DNA from: an uncultured beta proteobacterium
GTDB lineage: Bacteria > Pseudomonadota > Gammaproteobacteria > Burkholderiales > Burkholderiaceae
Direction of reading: 5' to 3'
DNA: 64,000 nt
NCBI GenBank assembly: GCA_903821995.1
Contig: CAIJNI010000031.1
Span: 1-64,000, forward strand
In this document: positions 15,791 through 25,614 of the stretch, one piece after another
Numbering within the stretch: position 1 is the stretch's first letter
Layout: each line of letters begins with the position of its first letter
The notes under the pieces: model-generated
Databases searched by the model: none
The model's input: the letters and a program-made list of their open reading frames with translations, nothing else
Told to the model about the DNA's origin: nothing
Position numbers and translations under genes: made by a program

Positions 15791-16789
15791 TTAAGAAAGT
15801 TTGACTAATTGTTTGCCAAAGTTTTCACCCTTCAGAAGGCCAATGAGTGCTTTGGGTGCATTTTCTAAACCATGAGCAATAGTTTCTTTATATTTGAGGC
15901 GACCATTTACAAGTTCCTCATATAGAGATTTCATAATTCCTGGAATATTACTTTGATCATCGTTGACAATAAATCCCTGAATTTTGAGGCGATTAATTAA
16001 GATGGACCTGACATTTGTATATGAGTAGGGTTCAACGTTATATTCAGAAACCAGCCCACAGACTGCAATGCGTGCAAAGGGATTCATGAGTGATAAGAGG
16101 GTATCAAAGACCATGCCGCCAACATTTTCATATAAACAATCGATACCTTGCGGTAATGCCGCTTTGATGTCGTCTTGAAAGTTTGGGCTTTTATGATCTA
16201 TACAGGCGTCTAAGTTTAATTCATTGATAGCGTAATCACATTTTGCTTTCCCACCAGCAATACCGACGACTCGGCAACCGCGTGCTTTTGCAAGTTGACC
16301 TACGACACTGCCAACTGCACCAGTAGCAGCATCAACAACGACTGTCTCACCCGGTTTGGGGTCACATATGACGATTAAGCCTTTCCATGCTGTCACACCA
16401 GGCATGCCAATGGGGCCCAAATGAGCGCTAGAAGGTACTTTAGATGTGTCAATTTTTCTAATAGCTATATCTTCTGCAACTGCATACAACTGCCAACCTG
16501 TGCTTCCAGCAACTTGATCACCCACTTTGAATTTAGGTGAAAGACTTTCAATGACAGTTCCTACTGTACCTCCCACCATGACTTGGCCAATTTCTACTCC
16601 TTTTGCATATGATTTGGCGTTCGATAGTCTACCTCTCATATATGGATCAAGGGATAGCCAGTCATTCTTAATGAGGACTTGGCCATTTTTAATGCTAGGA
16701 ATAGGGGAGCTGATGAGTGAGAAATTATCTTCAGTGATCCATCCCGTTGGAAAACTTTTAACAATAATTTGTTGATTTAATGTGGTCAT
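15791..16789 (-). CDS. NADP-dependent MDR oxidoreductase (CurA/LTB4 dehydrogenase type)
   Basis: A 332-residue zinc-free medium-chain reductase. The DPYMRGRL motif and the long N-terminal segment (NDWLSLDPYMRGRLSNAK) are typical of the CurA/prostaglandin reductase branch, which reduces the double bond of alpha,beta-unsaturated ketones or aldehydes. The nucleotide-binding motif is VVDAATGAVGSVVGQLAKARG near residue 150. In this cluster it could reduce a 2-enoyl intermediate. It starts at an ATG preceded by an AAGAGA ribosome-binding site. Confidence 0.87.
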   Translation of the reverse strand: MTTLNQQIIVKSFPTGWITEDNFSLISSPIPSIKNGQVLIKNDWLSLDPYMRGRLSNAKSYAKGVEIGQVMVGGTVGTVIESLSPKFKVGDQVAGSTGWQLYAVAEDIAIRKIDTSKVPSSAHLGPIGMPGVTAWKGLIVICDPKPGETVVVDAATGAVGSVVGQLAKARGCRVVGIAGGKAKCDYAINELNLDACIDHKSPNFQDDIKAALPQGIDCLYENVGGMVFDTLLSLMNPFARIAVCGLVSEYNVEPYSYTNVRSILINRLKIQGFIVNDDQSNIPGIMKSLYEELVNGRLKYKETIAHGLENAPKALIGLLKGENFGKQLVKLS

Positions 16790-16852
16790 GGATTTCTCTT
16801 TTAATTAAGATGAGTATACTTTTTAAATGCTGTCAGATAAAGCCGGATATAT

Positions 16853-17626
16853 TTAGCAGATGCAGGAGCCACCATCGACAGCAATATATTGTCCTGTCAC
16901 ATGACGTGATGCCTCGGAGGCTAAGTAAACTGCTGCTCCCATCAGGTCTTCATCTCCGCCTAGTCGCCCCATAGGAGTTTTTCGAATAATACTTTCTTCC
17001 ATTTTTTCTAAAAGACCCTTAGTCATTTTGGATGGAAAAAAGCCTGGGCAAATTGCATTAACATTAATGTTATATTTACCCCACTCTGCAGCAAGCGCGC
17101 GAGTGTGATTAACCGCAGCACCCTTAGAAGTATTGTAGCCAATCGTTTGCATTGCTGAGGGATTACCTCTTAAGCCTGCTACAGAAGCTACATTAATAAT
17201 TTTTCCATATTGACGAGGAATCATTGATGCCTTTGCAACTGCTTGGCTCATAAAAAACATCGCGTTGATATTGAGGTTCATTAATTTATGCCAAGCTGAG
17301 GCAGGGTAATCTTCAGCTGGAGCTCCCCATGTTGCGCCGGCGTTATTCACAAGAATATCAATGTGCCCAAGATCGCTCATTGCTTGAGTAACGATTGGTG
17401 TAAAAACTGTTTCATCTTGTAAATCGGCCACAATGATGAAGGAAGTAATACCTAGAAGCTTTAAATGATTTTGTGCTTGCGTGAGCTCATCTTTTTTTCT
17501 TGCGACTAAGGCTAAAGTTGCACCCATCTCACCAAGAGCTTGGGCAATTTGTAATCCAAGTCCTCGAGATCCACCTGTAATTAAGGCAGTTTTGTTGGAT
17601 AAGTCAAAAAGTTGTTTAATGCTCAT
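16853..17626 (-). CDS. Short-chain dehydrogenase/reductase
   Basis: A 257-residue classical SDR. The cofactor motif is TGGSRGLGLQIAQALGE (residues 17-33), followed by VNNAGATWG and the catalytic YNTSK with the Ser about 13 residues before it (NVASVAGLRG). The C-terminal INVNAICPGFFPSKMT and GQYIAVDGG are also canonical. It resembles gluconate 5-dehydrogenase/3-oxoacyl reductase-type SDRs. It likely oxidises or reduces a hydroxyacyl intermediate in the surrounding pathway. Confidence 0.9.
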   Translation of the reverse strand: MSIKQLFDLSNKTALITGGSRGLGLQIAQALGEMGATLALVARKKDELTQAQNHLKLLGITSFIIVADLQDETVFTPIVTQAMSDLGHIDILVNNAGATWGAPAEDYPASAWHKLMNLNINAMFFMSQAVAKASMIPRQYGKIINVASVAGLRGNPSAMQTIGYNTSKGAAVNHTRALAAEWGKYNINVNAICPGFFPSKMTKGLLEKMEESIIRKTPMGRLGGDEDLMGAAVYLASEASRHVTGQYIAVDGGSCIC

Positions 17627-17655
17627 AGGTATTTTCTAGATCTATACGATCTCAG

Positions 17656-18834
17656 TTAACAGACTTCAAATAAACCAGCAGCTCCCTGGCCACCGCCAAT
17701 ACACATGGTAACGACTACATACTTTGCGCCGCGTCGTTTTCCTTCAATTAAAGAATGCCCAACTAAACGAGCACCAGTAACACCGAAAGGGTGTCCAACT
17801 GCAATAGCACCTCCATTGACGTTGAGTAACTCATCTGGAATACCTAATTTATCACGACAATAGATGACTTGAACCGCAAAAGCTTCATTCAGTTCCCATA
17901 AGCCAATGTCCGATACTTTGAGTCCTGCTCTATCAAGTAGACGCGGGATAGCAAAGATTGGGCCTATCCCCATTTCATCCGGCTCGCATCCAGCTACTGC
18001 AAAGCCTCTAAAGATCCCTAGTGGAGTAATACCTCTTTTTTCAGCGAGTTTGCCATTCATCACCACGCATGCTGAAGCACCGTCCGAAAACTGACTGGCA
18101 TTACCAGCTGTGATAACCCCACCTGGAAGTGCAGAACGAATCTTAGATACACCTGCTAGATTGGTATCTGGACGAATTCCCTCATCCTGCGTAATAATCA
18201 CTTCTTTGGTCGTGATTCGGTTTGTCGTTGGGTCGGCAACACCCATAGTCACTTTCATTGGCACAATTTCTTGATCAAAGAGACCTTGATCTCTTGCAGC
18301 TGCTGCGCGTAATTGGCTTCGAACTCCATATTCATCTTGGATTTCTTTAGCAATGTTGTAACGCTTAGCAACTTGTTCAGCAGTTTGCAGCATGGACCAA
18401 TAAAGCTCAGGTTTTTGCGCAATCAAATCTGGGTCTTTGAGCATATGTTGATTGACATGCTGCTGAAGGCAAGAGATCGACTCAACGCCACCAGCAACCA
18501 TGATAGGTGACTGATCAACAATCACACTATGTGCAGCCATTGCAATGGCTTGCAAGCCAGACGAACAAAAACGGTTAATGGTGACACCAGCTGCGGTCAC
18601 TGGAAGACCTGCTTTTATAGCAATCTGTCTTGCAATATTCGCCCCAGTCGCTCCTTCAGGGTAGGCGCAACCCATAATGACATCTTCAACTTCAGCAGGA
18701 TCAATACCTGCCCGACTAACTGCATGTTGAACAACATGACCACCTAGGCTTGCACCATGAGTCATATTAAAAGAACCCTTCCATGACTTTGCAAGGCCAG
18801 TTCTTGCTGTGGATACGATTACGGCTTCAGTCAT
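17656..18834 (-). CDS. Acetyl-CoA C-acyltransferase (thiolase)
   Basis: A 392-residue thiolase that cleaves 3-ketoacyl-CoA to acetyl-CoA and a shortened acyl-CoA. The nucleophilic Cys is C90 ([11 protein letters not shown]). The catalytic His is in [19 protein letters not shown] and the second Cys in [11 protein letters not shown]. Full length for degradative thiolases of the FadA type. A GGAG ribosome-binding site precedes the ATG. It lies directly downstream of the bifunctional hydratase/dehydrogenase gene, which supplies its substrate. Confidence 0.94.
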   Translation of the reverse strand: MTEAVIVSTARTGLAKSWKGSFNMTHGASLGGHVVQHAVSRAGIDPAEVEDVIMGCAYPEGATGANIARQIAIKAGLPVTAAGVTINRFCSSGLQAIAMAAHSVIVDQSPIMVAGGVESISCLQQHVNQHMLKDPDLIAQKPELYWSMLQTAEQVAKRYNIAKEIQDEYGVRSQLRAAAARDQGLFDQEIVPMKVTMGVADPTTNRITTKEVIITQDEGIRPDTNLAGVSKIRSALPGGVITAGNASQFSDGASACVVMNGKLAEKRGITPLGIFRGFAVAGCEPDEMGIGPIFAIPRLLDRAGLKVSDIGLWELNEAFAVQVIYCRDKLGIPDELLNVNGGAIAVGHPFGVTGARLVGHSLIEGKRRGAKYVVVTMCIGGGQGAAGLFEVC

Positions 18835-18892
18835 TTAAATCTCCAATAAAATTGATTGTGTCTTGTATTAAATCATCATTAACGAGGATGTT

Positions 18893-20977
18893 TTAGGTAA
18901 ACGATTTTCCTTCGGCAATAAGTCGTTTAATCAAATCTGCTGGTTCCCAAAAATTATCCCCTGTCACTACTTTGAAATCAGACATTTTTTGGGCTACTTG
19001 GTAGAGGCCTACCTCATCGGCATATCGCATTGGACCTCCTCTAAATATCGGAAAGCCATAGCCAGTTAAATAAACAATATCAACATCAGAGGCTCGAAGT
19101 GCTATACCTTCTTCAAGAATACGAGCTGCTTCGTTGACTAGTGCGTAGATTAGAAATTGGACGATTTCTTCATCAGATATTTTACGTGGCGTAATCCCTT
19201 TTTCTTTACGGTAAGTAATGAGTAATTGATCTAACTCTGGGTCAGGTATAGGTTTGCGATTGCCAGCCTCATATAAGTACCAACCTTTGCCTGTTTTTTG
19301 GCCATAGCGACCTTGCTCGCAAATGACGTCAGCAAATTTAGCATAACGAATATGTGGTTTTTGGATATAACGTCTTTTACGTATAGCCCAACCAATATCG
19401 TTGCCCGCAAGATCGCCCATCCTAAAGGGGCCCATAATCATGCCCCATTTTTCCATCGCTTTATCGACCTGTGGGGGAGTAGCACCTTGTTCTAATAAAA
19501 GACCTGCCATTCTGACATAATGCTCAAGCATGCGGTTACCAATAAAACCATCACAAACGCCTGATACAACGGCAGTCTTTTTGATCTTCTTGGACAGTTT
19601 CATAATTGAGGCCAGAACATCTTTACTGGTTTCTTTACCACGAACGACTTCAAGTAATTTCATGACATTAGCTGGGCTAAAAAAGTGTGTTCCAATGACA
19701 TCTTTTGGGCGTGTGGTGAATGATGCAATCTGATTAACATCAAGTGTTGACGTGTTGCTCGCCAGAATTGCTCCAGGTTTTGCGACCTTATCTAATGACT
19801 TAAAGACTGTTTCTTTAACGCTCATTTCTTCAAACACAGCTTCAATGATAAGGTCTACATCTTTGAAATCATCGTAAGACAGTGTCGTTGTTAAAAGGGA
19901 CATTCTCTTTTCGAGTTCCTCAAGAGAGAGCTTACCTTTTTTCATTGTGTTTTCGTAATTTCTACGAATGGTAGCTACACCCTTATCAAGTGCTTCTTGT
20001 TTGGTCTCTAGGAGAGTCACTGGAATACCTGCATTGAGGAAGTTCATACTAATTCCCCCACCCATAGTTCCTGCGCCCACTACACCCACAGTTGCAATGG
20101 AACGCGTCGGAGTGTCATCTGGGATGTCAGGAATTTTGGCGCAAGCTCTTTCAGCCAAGAAGGCATGGCGCATTGAACGTGAGACTGCGGTGCCCATCAG
20201 TTCTAAAAAAGCATCGCGCTCAACTTTCATACCTGCATCAAATGGTAGGCTAACCGCTGCTGTTAAAGCATCAACGACTTTCGATGGTGCAGGGTATGCT
20301 GGCGTTACAGTTTTGACCGTATTGAGAGCATAGTCTAAAAATCCTTCATAGTTAGGGTACTCGACTGTCAAATCCCGGATTTTTTTCAGTGGCATCTTTT
20401 CAGTAATGACGCGCTTGGCAAAAGTAATAGCACCACTGACGATATCACCTTCAATATACTCATCAATGAGTGCAGTCCCTTTAAAAGCAATTGCTGGCAT
20501 AGTGTTACCAGATAGAATGAAATTTAGCGCATGCTCTAGTCCAACGACTCGTGGAAAGCGTTGTGTACCACCTGCACCTGGCATGAGGCCTAATTTAATT
20601 TCGGGAAGGGCTAGAGAAGCGGTAGGTAGGGCAACACGATAATGGGCACCTAAAGCAAGTTCAAGACCACCCCCCATACATACGCCACCAATCGCTGCAA
20701 TTACAGGTTTGCTACTGTTTTCGAGAAGCTTAATGACACTCGACAAATTGGGTTCAGCAAAAGATTTAGGTGAGCCGAATTCACGGATATCAGCGCCTCC
20801 AGAAAAGGCACGATCGGTGCCAGTAATAACGATGGCTTCGATAGATGTATCTTGGTTGGCCTCTGCTACATTCGCAGCAATTGATGCTCTAAGATCATAG
20901 CCAAGACCATTAACTGGCGGGTTATTTAAGGTAATAACAGCGGTATTTCCCTTGACTTCATAATGAGTACTACTCAT
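18893..20977 (-). CDS. Bifunctional enoyl-CoA hydratase/3-hydroxyacyl-CoA dehydrogenase
   Basis: A 694-residue FadB/FadJ-like multifunctional enzyme performing the hydration and NAD-dependent oxidation steps of beta-oxidation. Residues 1-190 are the crotonase domain (oxyanion [15 protein letters not shown]; catalytic Glu in [19 protein letters not shown]). Residues about 297-475 are the NAD-binding dehydrogenase domain ([18 protein letters not shown], and [18 protein letters not shown] with the catalytic His). Two C-terminal helical domains follow ([15 protein letters not shown], and [15 protein letters not shown]). A strong GAGGAG ribosome-binding site precedes the ATG. Confidence 0.94.
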   Translation of the reverse strand: MSSTHYEVKGNTAVITLNNPPVNGLGYDLRASIAANVAEANQDTSIEAIVITGTDRAFSGGADIREFGSPKSFAEPNLSSVIKLLENSSKPVIAAIGGVCMGGGLELALGAHYRVALPTASLALPEIKLGLMPGAGGTQRFPRVVGLEHALNFILSGNTMPAIAFKGTALIDEYIEGDIVSGAITFAKRVITEKMPLKKIRDLTVEYPNYEGFLDYALNTVKTVTPAYPAPSKVVDALTAAVSLPFDAGMKVERDAFLELMGTAVSRSMRHAFLAERACAKIPDIPDDTPTRSIATVGVVGAGTMGGGISMNFLNAGIPVTLLETKQEALDKGVATIRRNYENTMKKGKLSLEELEKRMSLLTTTLSYDDFKDVDLIIEAVFEEMSVKETVFKSLDKVAKPGAILASNTSTLDVNQIASFTTRPKDVIGTHFFSPANVMKLLEVVRGKETSKDVLASIMKLSKKIKKTAVVSGVCDGFIGNRMLEHYVRMAGLLLEQGATPPQVDKAMEKWGMIMGPFRMGDLAGNDIGWAIRKRRYIQKPHIRYAKFADVICEQGRYGQKTGKGWYLYEAGNRKPIPDPELDQLLITYRKEKGITPRKISDEEIVQFLIYALVNEAARILEEGIALRASDVDIVYLTGYGFPIFRGGPMRYADEVGLYQVAQKMSDFKVVTGDNFWEPADLIKRLIAEGKSFT

Positions 20978-21049
20978 AACTACTCCTCTAAACGTTTAAT
21001 ATTTGTAATGGGGGGGATTTCTTACACTTTAAAGTATTGCGTTATTTCT

Positions 21050-22039
21050 TTATTGAATATGAGGGTTAATATTGACTACCACTTTGCCCATTGCTTTTCG
21101 AGAGGCTAAGTGTTCAATAGCTTGGACAGTGTGCTCAAGGTCAAAACGTGCACTGATGACAGGTTTTAATGCTTTGGATTCAAACCATCCAGTGAGCAAT
21201 TCCATATTCTGAAGGTGGCCTTCTGGATTCCGTCTGACCCAGTCGCCCCAAAAAACGCCCAGAATACTTCGTTCAGACAAGAGTGCTAAATTGAGTGGGA
21301 TTTTAGGGATTTCACCTGCAGCAAAACCAACAACTAAAAAACGACCGCGCCATCCTAATGAACGCATTGCGGGTTCACTATATTTACCGCCAACAGCGTC
21401 GTAAACCACATCACAGCCTTTGCCAAGTGTAGCTTCTTTGACGACTGTTTTTAAATCATCAGTGTCATAGTTTAAAAGTATATCGGCGCCTAAATTTTTA
21501 CAAAATTCTAATTTTTCTTGAGTTGATGCAGCGGCAATGACTTTTGCGCCCATAATTTTTCCTAGCTCAATTGCAGCAGCTCCTACGCCTCCAGAAGCGC
21601 CCAGGACAAGAAGTGTTTCACCGCGTTGCAGTTTGGCAATATTTTGCAAGGCGTGAAGTGATGTGCCATAAGTTAATGCCAGTGCTGCACCTTCTTCCAT
21701 GCTCATCTTAGGTGTTAAGGGAAATACGCGCGACCCATTTACCATGACTTTTTCGGCAAAGCCACCTATACCAGGAATTGCAACTACTCTGTCACCGACT
21801 TTAAATCCCAAAACATCAGCACCTACTTCAGAAATAATTCCCGCAAGTTCATGTCCTGGAGAGAACGGAAAAGGGGGTTTATTTTGATAAAGACCTTGGA
21901 CGATTAAGGCATCTGGAAAATTAACTGAGGCTGCGCCAACATCAATAATGACATCTGAAGATTTAAGAACAGGATCTGGGACTTCTTGAAGTTTGAGTTG
22001 ATTAATGGGGCCAAAAGCTTCACAAACGATAGCGTGCAT
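21050..22039 (-). CDS. NADPH:quinone oxidoreductase-like MDR protein
   Basis: A 329-residue zinc-free medium-chain reductase of the quinone oxidoreductase/enoyl reductase branch. It has the N-terminal GroES-like domain (GASVNFPDALIVQGLYQ, PGHELAGIISEVG) and the NADPH motif LVLGASGGVGAAAIELGKIMG near residue 145. The catalytic zinc ligands of alcohol dehydrogenases are missing. Candidate roles in this cluster are enoyl-CoA or enone reduction. It is separated by 11 bp from the upstream SDR gene. Confidence 0.87.
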   Translation of the reverse strand: MHAIVCEAFGPINQLKLQEVPDPVLKSSDVIIDVGAASVNFPDALIVQGLYQNKPPFPFSPGHELAGIISEVGADVLGFKVGDRVVAIPGIGGFAEKVMVNGSRVFPLTPKMSMEEGAALALTYGTSLHALQNIAKLQRGETLLVLGASGGVGAAAIELGKIMGAKVIAAASTQEKLEFCKNLGADILLNYDTDDLKTVVKEATLGKGCDVVYDAVGGKYSEPAMRSLGWRGRFLVVGFAAGEIPKIPLNLALLSERSILGVFWGDWVRRNPEGHLQNMELLTGWFESKALKPVISARFDLEHTVQAIEHLASRKAMGKVVVNINPHIQ

Positions 22040-22050
22040 ACATTTTCTCT

Positions 22051-22899
22051 TTACTCTAATGGGGTTGGATTTCGAAGTTCAAGAACATCTTTCATTCTGA
22101 GTTCGATAGCGTGATTAATTTTACGGTGCGGTATGACATAGAATTGATTTTCTTTAACAGCCTCAAAAACAGCTAACGCCATATCCTTTGCAGATAATCT
22201 GCCTGAATGAACTGCTTTTCCCATACGGTCCTCATAGCTGCTCGATAAACCTTCTGGTGGTGAGGCGTGAGTTCCAAAACGATCGGGACGATTACGGTGA
22301 GAGGTATGGATACCAGTGGTGACCCAGGCAGGGCAGAGAACCGATATGCCGATGAGGCTATTTAAGGATTGAAGTTCATGATACAAAGTTTCACTAATTG
22401 TTACTACGCCATGCTTACTGGCGTTATAGGCTGACATGCCTGAAGTGCTTAATAATCCTGCAACGGATGCTGTGTTGACAATGTGGCTGGATTCAGCTTG
22501 ATTGAGCATTCGGGGGACAAAATGACGGATTGCATGTGTAACGCTAAATAAGTTAACACCAAGCACCCACTGCCAATCTGCATGTGAATGATCCCAGGTG
22601 GTTCGGTTCATTCCTACTCCAGCATTATTGCAAAGAAGATGAACTCCGCCAAATTGTTTGAAGGCCAGATCAGCTAGCTTCTTGATATCTTCTTCAAGAC
22701 TGACATCAATTTTGATGCTTGTAACTCGATTAGGATTTATTTCAATTTGTGCAATAGCATCTTGGAGTTTACTTTCCTCAATATCGGCAAGAACTAAATT
22801 CATATTTTCATGAGCAGCTCTTTTTGCCAGCTCTAAACCTATACCGCTTGCTGCTCCGGTGATCACAGCAGTTCTATTCTCGAATTTAAATTCACGCAT
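22051..22899 (-). CDS. Short-chain dehydrogenase/reductase
   Basis: A 282-residue classical SDR. Cofactor motif TGAASGIGLELAKRAAHE at residues 15-32, then CNNAGVGMNRTTW and catalytic YNASKHGVV with the Ser in NTASVAGLLS. The C-terminal extension (KENQFYVIPHRKINHAIELR) is typical of SDRs acting on larger alcohols. A GGAAG ribosome-binding site lies upstream, within the tail of the preceding ligase gene region (3-bp gap), so the two are probably coupled. Confidence 0.9.
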   Translation of the reverse strand: MREFKFENRTAVITGAASGIGLELAKRAAHENMNLVLADIEESKLQDAIAQIEINPNRVTSIKIDVSLEEDIKKLADLAFKQFGGVHLLCNNAGVGMNRTTWDHSHADWQWVLGVNLFSVTHAIRHFVPRMLNQAESSHIVNTASVAGLLSTSGMSAYNASKHGVVTISETLYHELQSLNSLIGISVLCPAWVTTGIHTSHRNRPDRFGTHASPPEGLSSSYEDRMGKAVHSGRLSAKDMALAVFEAVKENQFYVIPHRKINHAIELRMKDVLELRNPTPLE

Positions 22900-22902
22900 T
22901 CT

Positions 22903-24468
22903 TTATTCTTCCAGAGGGCTTGTATTTGGATGAGATTCCCAATTATTTCTGAGATCTCGTTTAAGGACTTTACCGATATGACTTCGTGGCAAGGCTGTAA
23001 GAATTTTGAGATCCACAAGTCTTTGTGTTTTTCCTAATTGTTGGTTAGTCCATGAAAGAAGTTCCTCAGCACTGATTTGAGAAGAAGACTTTAACTCATG
23101 AAGTACTACAAAGGCCACAGGGCTCTCCCCCCATTGATCTGATTTAACACCCACTACAGCTGCTTCTAGAACATTGGGATGAGAAACCAAAACACCTTCA
23201 ATATCACTTGGATAGATATTAAATCCGCCGGAGATAATCATATCTTTTTTGCGGTCCATGAGAATTAAGAAACCATCCTCGTCAAAGCGGCCAATATCAC
23301 CCGTTCGAATAAATCGTAATCCTTCCTTGCTATACCACTCAGCGGATTTACTTTTAGAGGGTTCACGGTAATATTCACTCATCATTGCAGGAGATCGTCC
23401 AACGACCTCACCAATTTGATCTTTAGCAATTTCATTGCCGGCCTCATCGATGAGGCGGATATCGCTAGTGGATGCGGGTTGACCAACTGTGTGTAATTTG
23501 TGAGGGAATTGTGAGGCATGTAAAATCAATGTGCCACCACCCTCAGTCATACCGTAATACTCTGTTAAATTTCCTGGCCAGCGATTCAGAACGTCTTGTT
23601 TAAGTGCTGCAGAAAACGGTGAGCTTGTTGAAAATTTCTGCTGATAACTTGATAAATCATATTCTAGAAATTCTGGGCAGGCCATGATACGTTGATATTG
23701 AACGGGTACTAACATGGTGTGAGTTGTACGATGATCCTGTGAAAGCTTTAAAAAATCAAGCACATTAAATTTTTTCATCATCACAATTGTGCCGCCAAGT
23801 GCAATACCTGGAAGAAAGCAAACGAGGGTTGTATTAGAGTAGAGTGGTATAGAGATTAAGACAACAGACTGTTGATTGTAATTAAAACTTAATCCTCTTT
23901 GAGCATGTGCCCAGCGCATAGAATGGGGCTGAACGATACCTTTAGGATCACCGGTTGTGCCTGAGGAATATATCAAATTAAATGGCCAATGGGCCTCAAT
24001 TGGAATTGAGACACTTTCTTTGTTTGTACTTAACCATTCTTCAAAAGAAGCGCTACTCATTGAAATTCGTTTAGCTTTTTGTTCATCTTTTGCTAAATGA
24101 ATAAGCTCACTCGTAGATTCATCTGTAAAGATGAATCTCGCCTGAGCATTATTGAGCATTCCCGTTATTCCTAAAACTGATGAAGAGGGGGCTAATGGTG
24201 CAATAGCCATACCCGCTTTCAAACTTCCAAAAAACGCGATTACATATTCAATCGAATTTAAGGCGCAAATAGCGATAACTGATTGAGGGGGTAAATGTTC
24301 CTCAAGAAGTCGATTGGCGAACTGATTAATTTTTTGATTTAAGTTAAAAAAAGTGATAGTTCTTTGTTCATCCACAAGAGCAATTTTATGGGGTTGCTCA
24401 CGGGCATGACATTCAATTAAATCTGTTAGCAAACCGAAAGGCTGTTGAATTAGATCATGGCTATACAT
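22903..24468 (-). CDS. AMP-dependent acyl-CoA synthetase
   Basis: A 521-residue adenylate-forming enzyme activating a carboxylic acid to its CoA thioester. The P-loop is LIYSSGTTGDPKGIV. The acyl-adenylate motif is YGMTEGGG, the hinge is RTGDIGRFDEDGFLILMDRK, and the C-terminal lysine motif is IGKVLKRDLR. This is the natural entry step of the cluster. Specificity cannot be predicted with confidence; the overall shape fits medium-chain fatty or cyclic acids. Confidence 0.92.
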   Translation of the reverse strand: MYSHDLIQQPFGLLTDLIECHAREQPHKIALVDEQRTITFFNLNQKINQFANRLLEEHLPPQSVIAICALNSIEYVIAFFGSLKAGMAIAPLAPSSSVLGITGMLNNAQARFIFTDESTSELIHLAKDEQKAKRISMSSASFEEWLSTNKESVSIPIEAHWPFNLIYSSGTTGDPKGIVQPHSMRWAHAQRGLSFNYNQQSVVLISIPLYSNTTLVCFLPGIALGGTIVMMKKFNVLDFLKLSQDHRTTHTMLVPVQYQRIMACPEFLEYDLSSYQQKFSTSSPFSAALKQDVLNRWPGNLTEYYGMTEGGGTLILHASQFPHKLHTVGQPASTSDIRLIDEAGNEIAKDQIGEVVGRSPAMMSEYYREPSKSKSAEWYSKEGLRFIRTGDIGRFDEDGFLILMDRKKDMIISGGFNIYPSDIEGVLVSHPNVLEAAVVGVKSDQWGESPVAFVVLHELKSSSQISAEELLSWTNQQLGKTQRLVDLKILTALPRSHIGKVLKRDLRNNWESHPNTSPLEE

Positions 24469-24525
24469 GAGTATTTAAGTCCTTTATTGTTCTTATAACC
24501 GACAATTTTAGGTATTCGTATTTTC

Positions 24526-25293
24526 TTAGCTAAGTACCTTAGACATATCTGGGGCTCTTTTTTCTAGGAAAGCCGTAAATATCTCTTTTGAAGCAGGCGT
24601 GGTGAGTAGTCGACCAAAGTGGTCTAATTCCTTTTTCATAATGCTTAATATCTGCTCTTGATGTACCTCTTTCATGAGTGATTTTGTCGTTTTAAGGGCT
24701 TCTGGAGGTTTATTTGCTAATTTGAGTGTGATTTTTTCGGCTTCTTGTAAAAAATCACCCATAGGATAATGAAAGTTAATAATGCCAGCTCTTAAAGCAG
24801 TTGGTGCGTCAAAAAAATCACCTAGCATGAGTAATTGGCTTGCAAGTCGGTTACCGGCTAACTGTGGGAGTAGAAAGCTAGATGCAGCTTCAGGGCAGAG
24901 TCCAAGATTAACGAAAGGCAGTTGAAAGCGAGCGTTATCTGAGGCCACGACTAGATCACAATGCATAAGCATTGTCGTACCAATGCCAATAGCATCGCCA
25001 CCGACAGCTGCGATGAGGGGCTTTTTAAATTGAGAGATTGCTCTTAAGAAAATCACTGCAGGTGATTCAGCATTAGGATCTCGGTTTAAGAAATCCTTAA
25101 TATCATTTCCTGATGTAAAGAGATCCTCTTGGCCTTTAATTAAAACAACGGCAATATCAGGATTTGAGTCGGCTATTTGAATTTGCTGGGCAAGAGAAAA
25201 ATACATCTCTTTATCGAGGGCATTTTTTTTATCTCTTCTAGAAATCTCAAGATGCAACACTCGATGTTGGGTAGTACTAATAATATGGCTCAA
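24526..25293 (-). CDS. Enoyl-CoA hydratase/isomerase family protein
   Basis: A 255-residue crotonase-fold protein. The oxyanion-hole segments are GQEDLFTSGNDIKDFLNR and AVGGDAIGIGTTMLMHCDLV. The second-helix acid lies in LGLCPEAASSFLLPQLAG, where a single Glu is retained. It could be a hydratase or a 3,2-enoyl isomerase. Translation starts at TTG: GGAGA lies seven bases upstream and no nearer ATG gives the conserved start. It is the first gene of the minus-strand cluster. Confidence 0.88.
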   Translation of the reverse strand: MSHIISTTQHRVLHLEISRRDKKNALDKEMYFSLAQQIQIADSNPDIAVVLIKGQEDLFTSGNDIKDFLNRDPNAESPAVIFLRAISQFKKPLIAAVGGDAIGIGTTMLMHCDLVVASDNARFQLPFVNLGLCPEAASSFLLPQLAGNRLASQLLMLGDFFDAPTALRAGIINFHYPMGDFLQEAEKITLKLANKPPEALKTTKSLMKEVHQEQILSIMKKELDHFGRLLTTPASKEIFTAFLEKRAPDMSKVLS

Positions 25294-25614
25294 TTCTTAT
25301 CTCCAGACATAATTAAATATGGATTTTCTTAAATAGATTTCTAATATTACGTTATTTTGAATCGTACAAACGAATTAAAGCCTAATCAGTATGAATCTAT
25401 GCTTTGTATAGTTTTTGGGTACTTTTAGGGATAGTGAAGATCCTTAATTGATCTCCTTAAATCTTCATATTAAGTATGAGGAAGGTTAGTTCATTCAAAA
25501 TCACTCATTAGGATCACTTAACCTTAAATGTGTTCTTTCCCTTTCCGAATGTTGGACATAATCGCATCATTGTTACAATATCATTACAAAATTGTGAAAA
25601 TCGGAGAATAAGTG
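25294..25614. other. 321-bp divergent intergenic region between the catabolic cluster and the phosphate uptake operon
   Basis: No gene is visible. It holds divergent promoters: the ribosome-binding site and leader of the minus-strand hydratase at the left, and a candidate plus-strand promoter at 25553-25579. Two imperfect stems are seen, TGAAGAT/ATCTTCA at 25435-25441 and 25461-25467, and AAGGTTA/TAACCTT at 25482-25488 and 25519-25525. Neither has a short loop or a T-tract, so their meaning is unclear. Confidence 0.5.
25553..25594 (+). promoter_or_regulatory. Candidate promoter of the DUF47-pit operon with 11-base spaced repeats
   Basis: TGGACA (25553-25558) and TACAAT (25574-25579) each match five of six consensus bases, with a 15-base spacer, which is short. 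TTACAATATCA (25573-25583) is followed directly by TTACAAAATTG (25584-25594), an 11-base direct repeat. Pho boxes also repeat every 11 bases, but these sequences match CTGTCAT poorly, so PhoB control is not claimed. Confidence 0.35.

Noticed and set aside
19968-20333. Long open frame on the plus strand opposite the bifunctional hydratase/dehydrogenase gene
   Set aside because: It lies wholly within a strongly supported minus-strand gene, has no ribosome-binding site and its translation shows no family pattern.
25482-25525. AAGGTTA/TAACCTT inverted repeat upstream of the phosphate operon
   Set aside because: The 30-base spacer makes a functional stem or dimer site unlikely.
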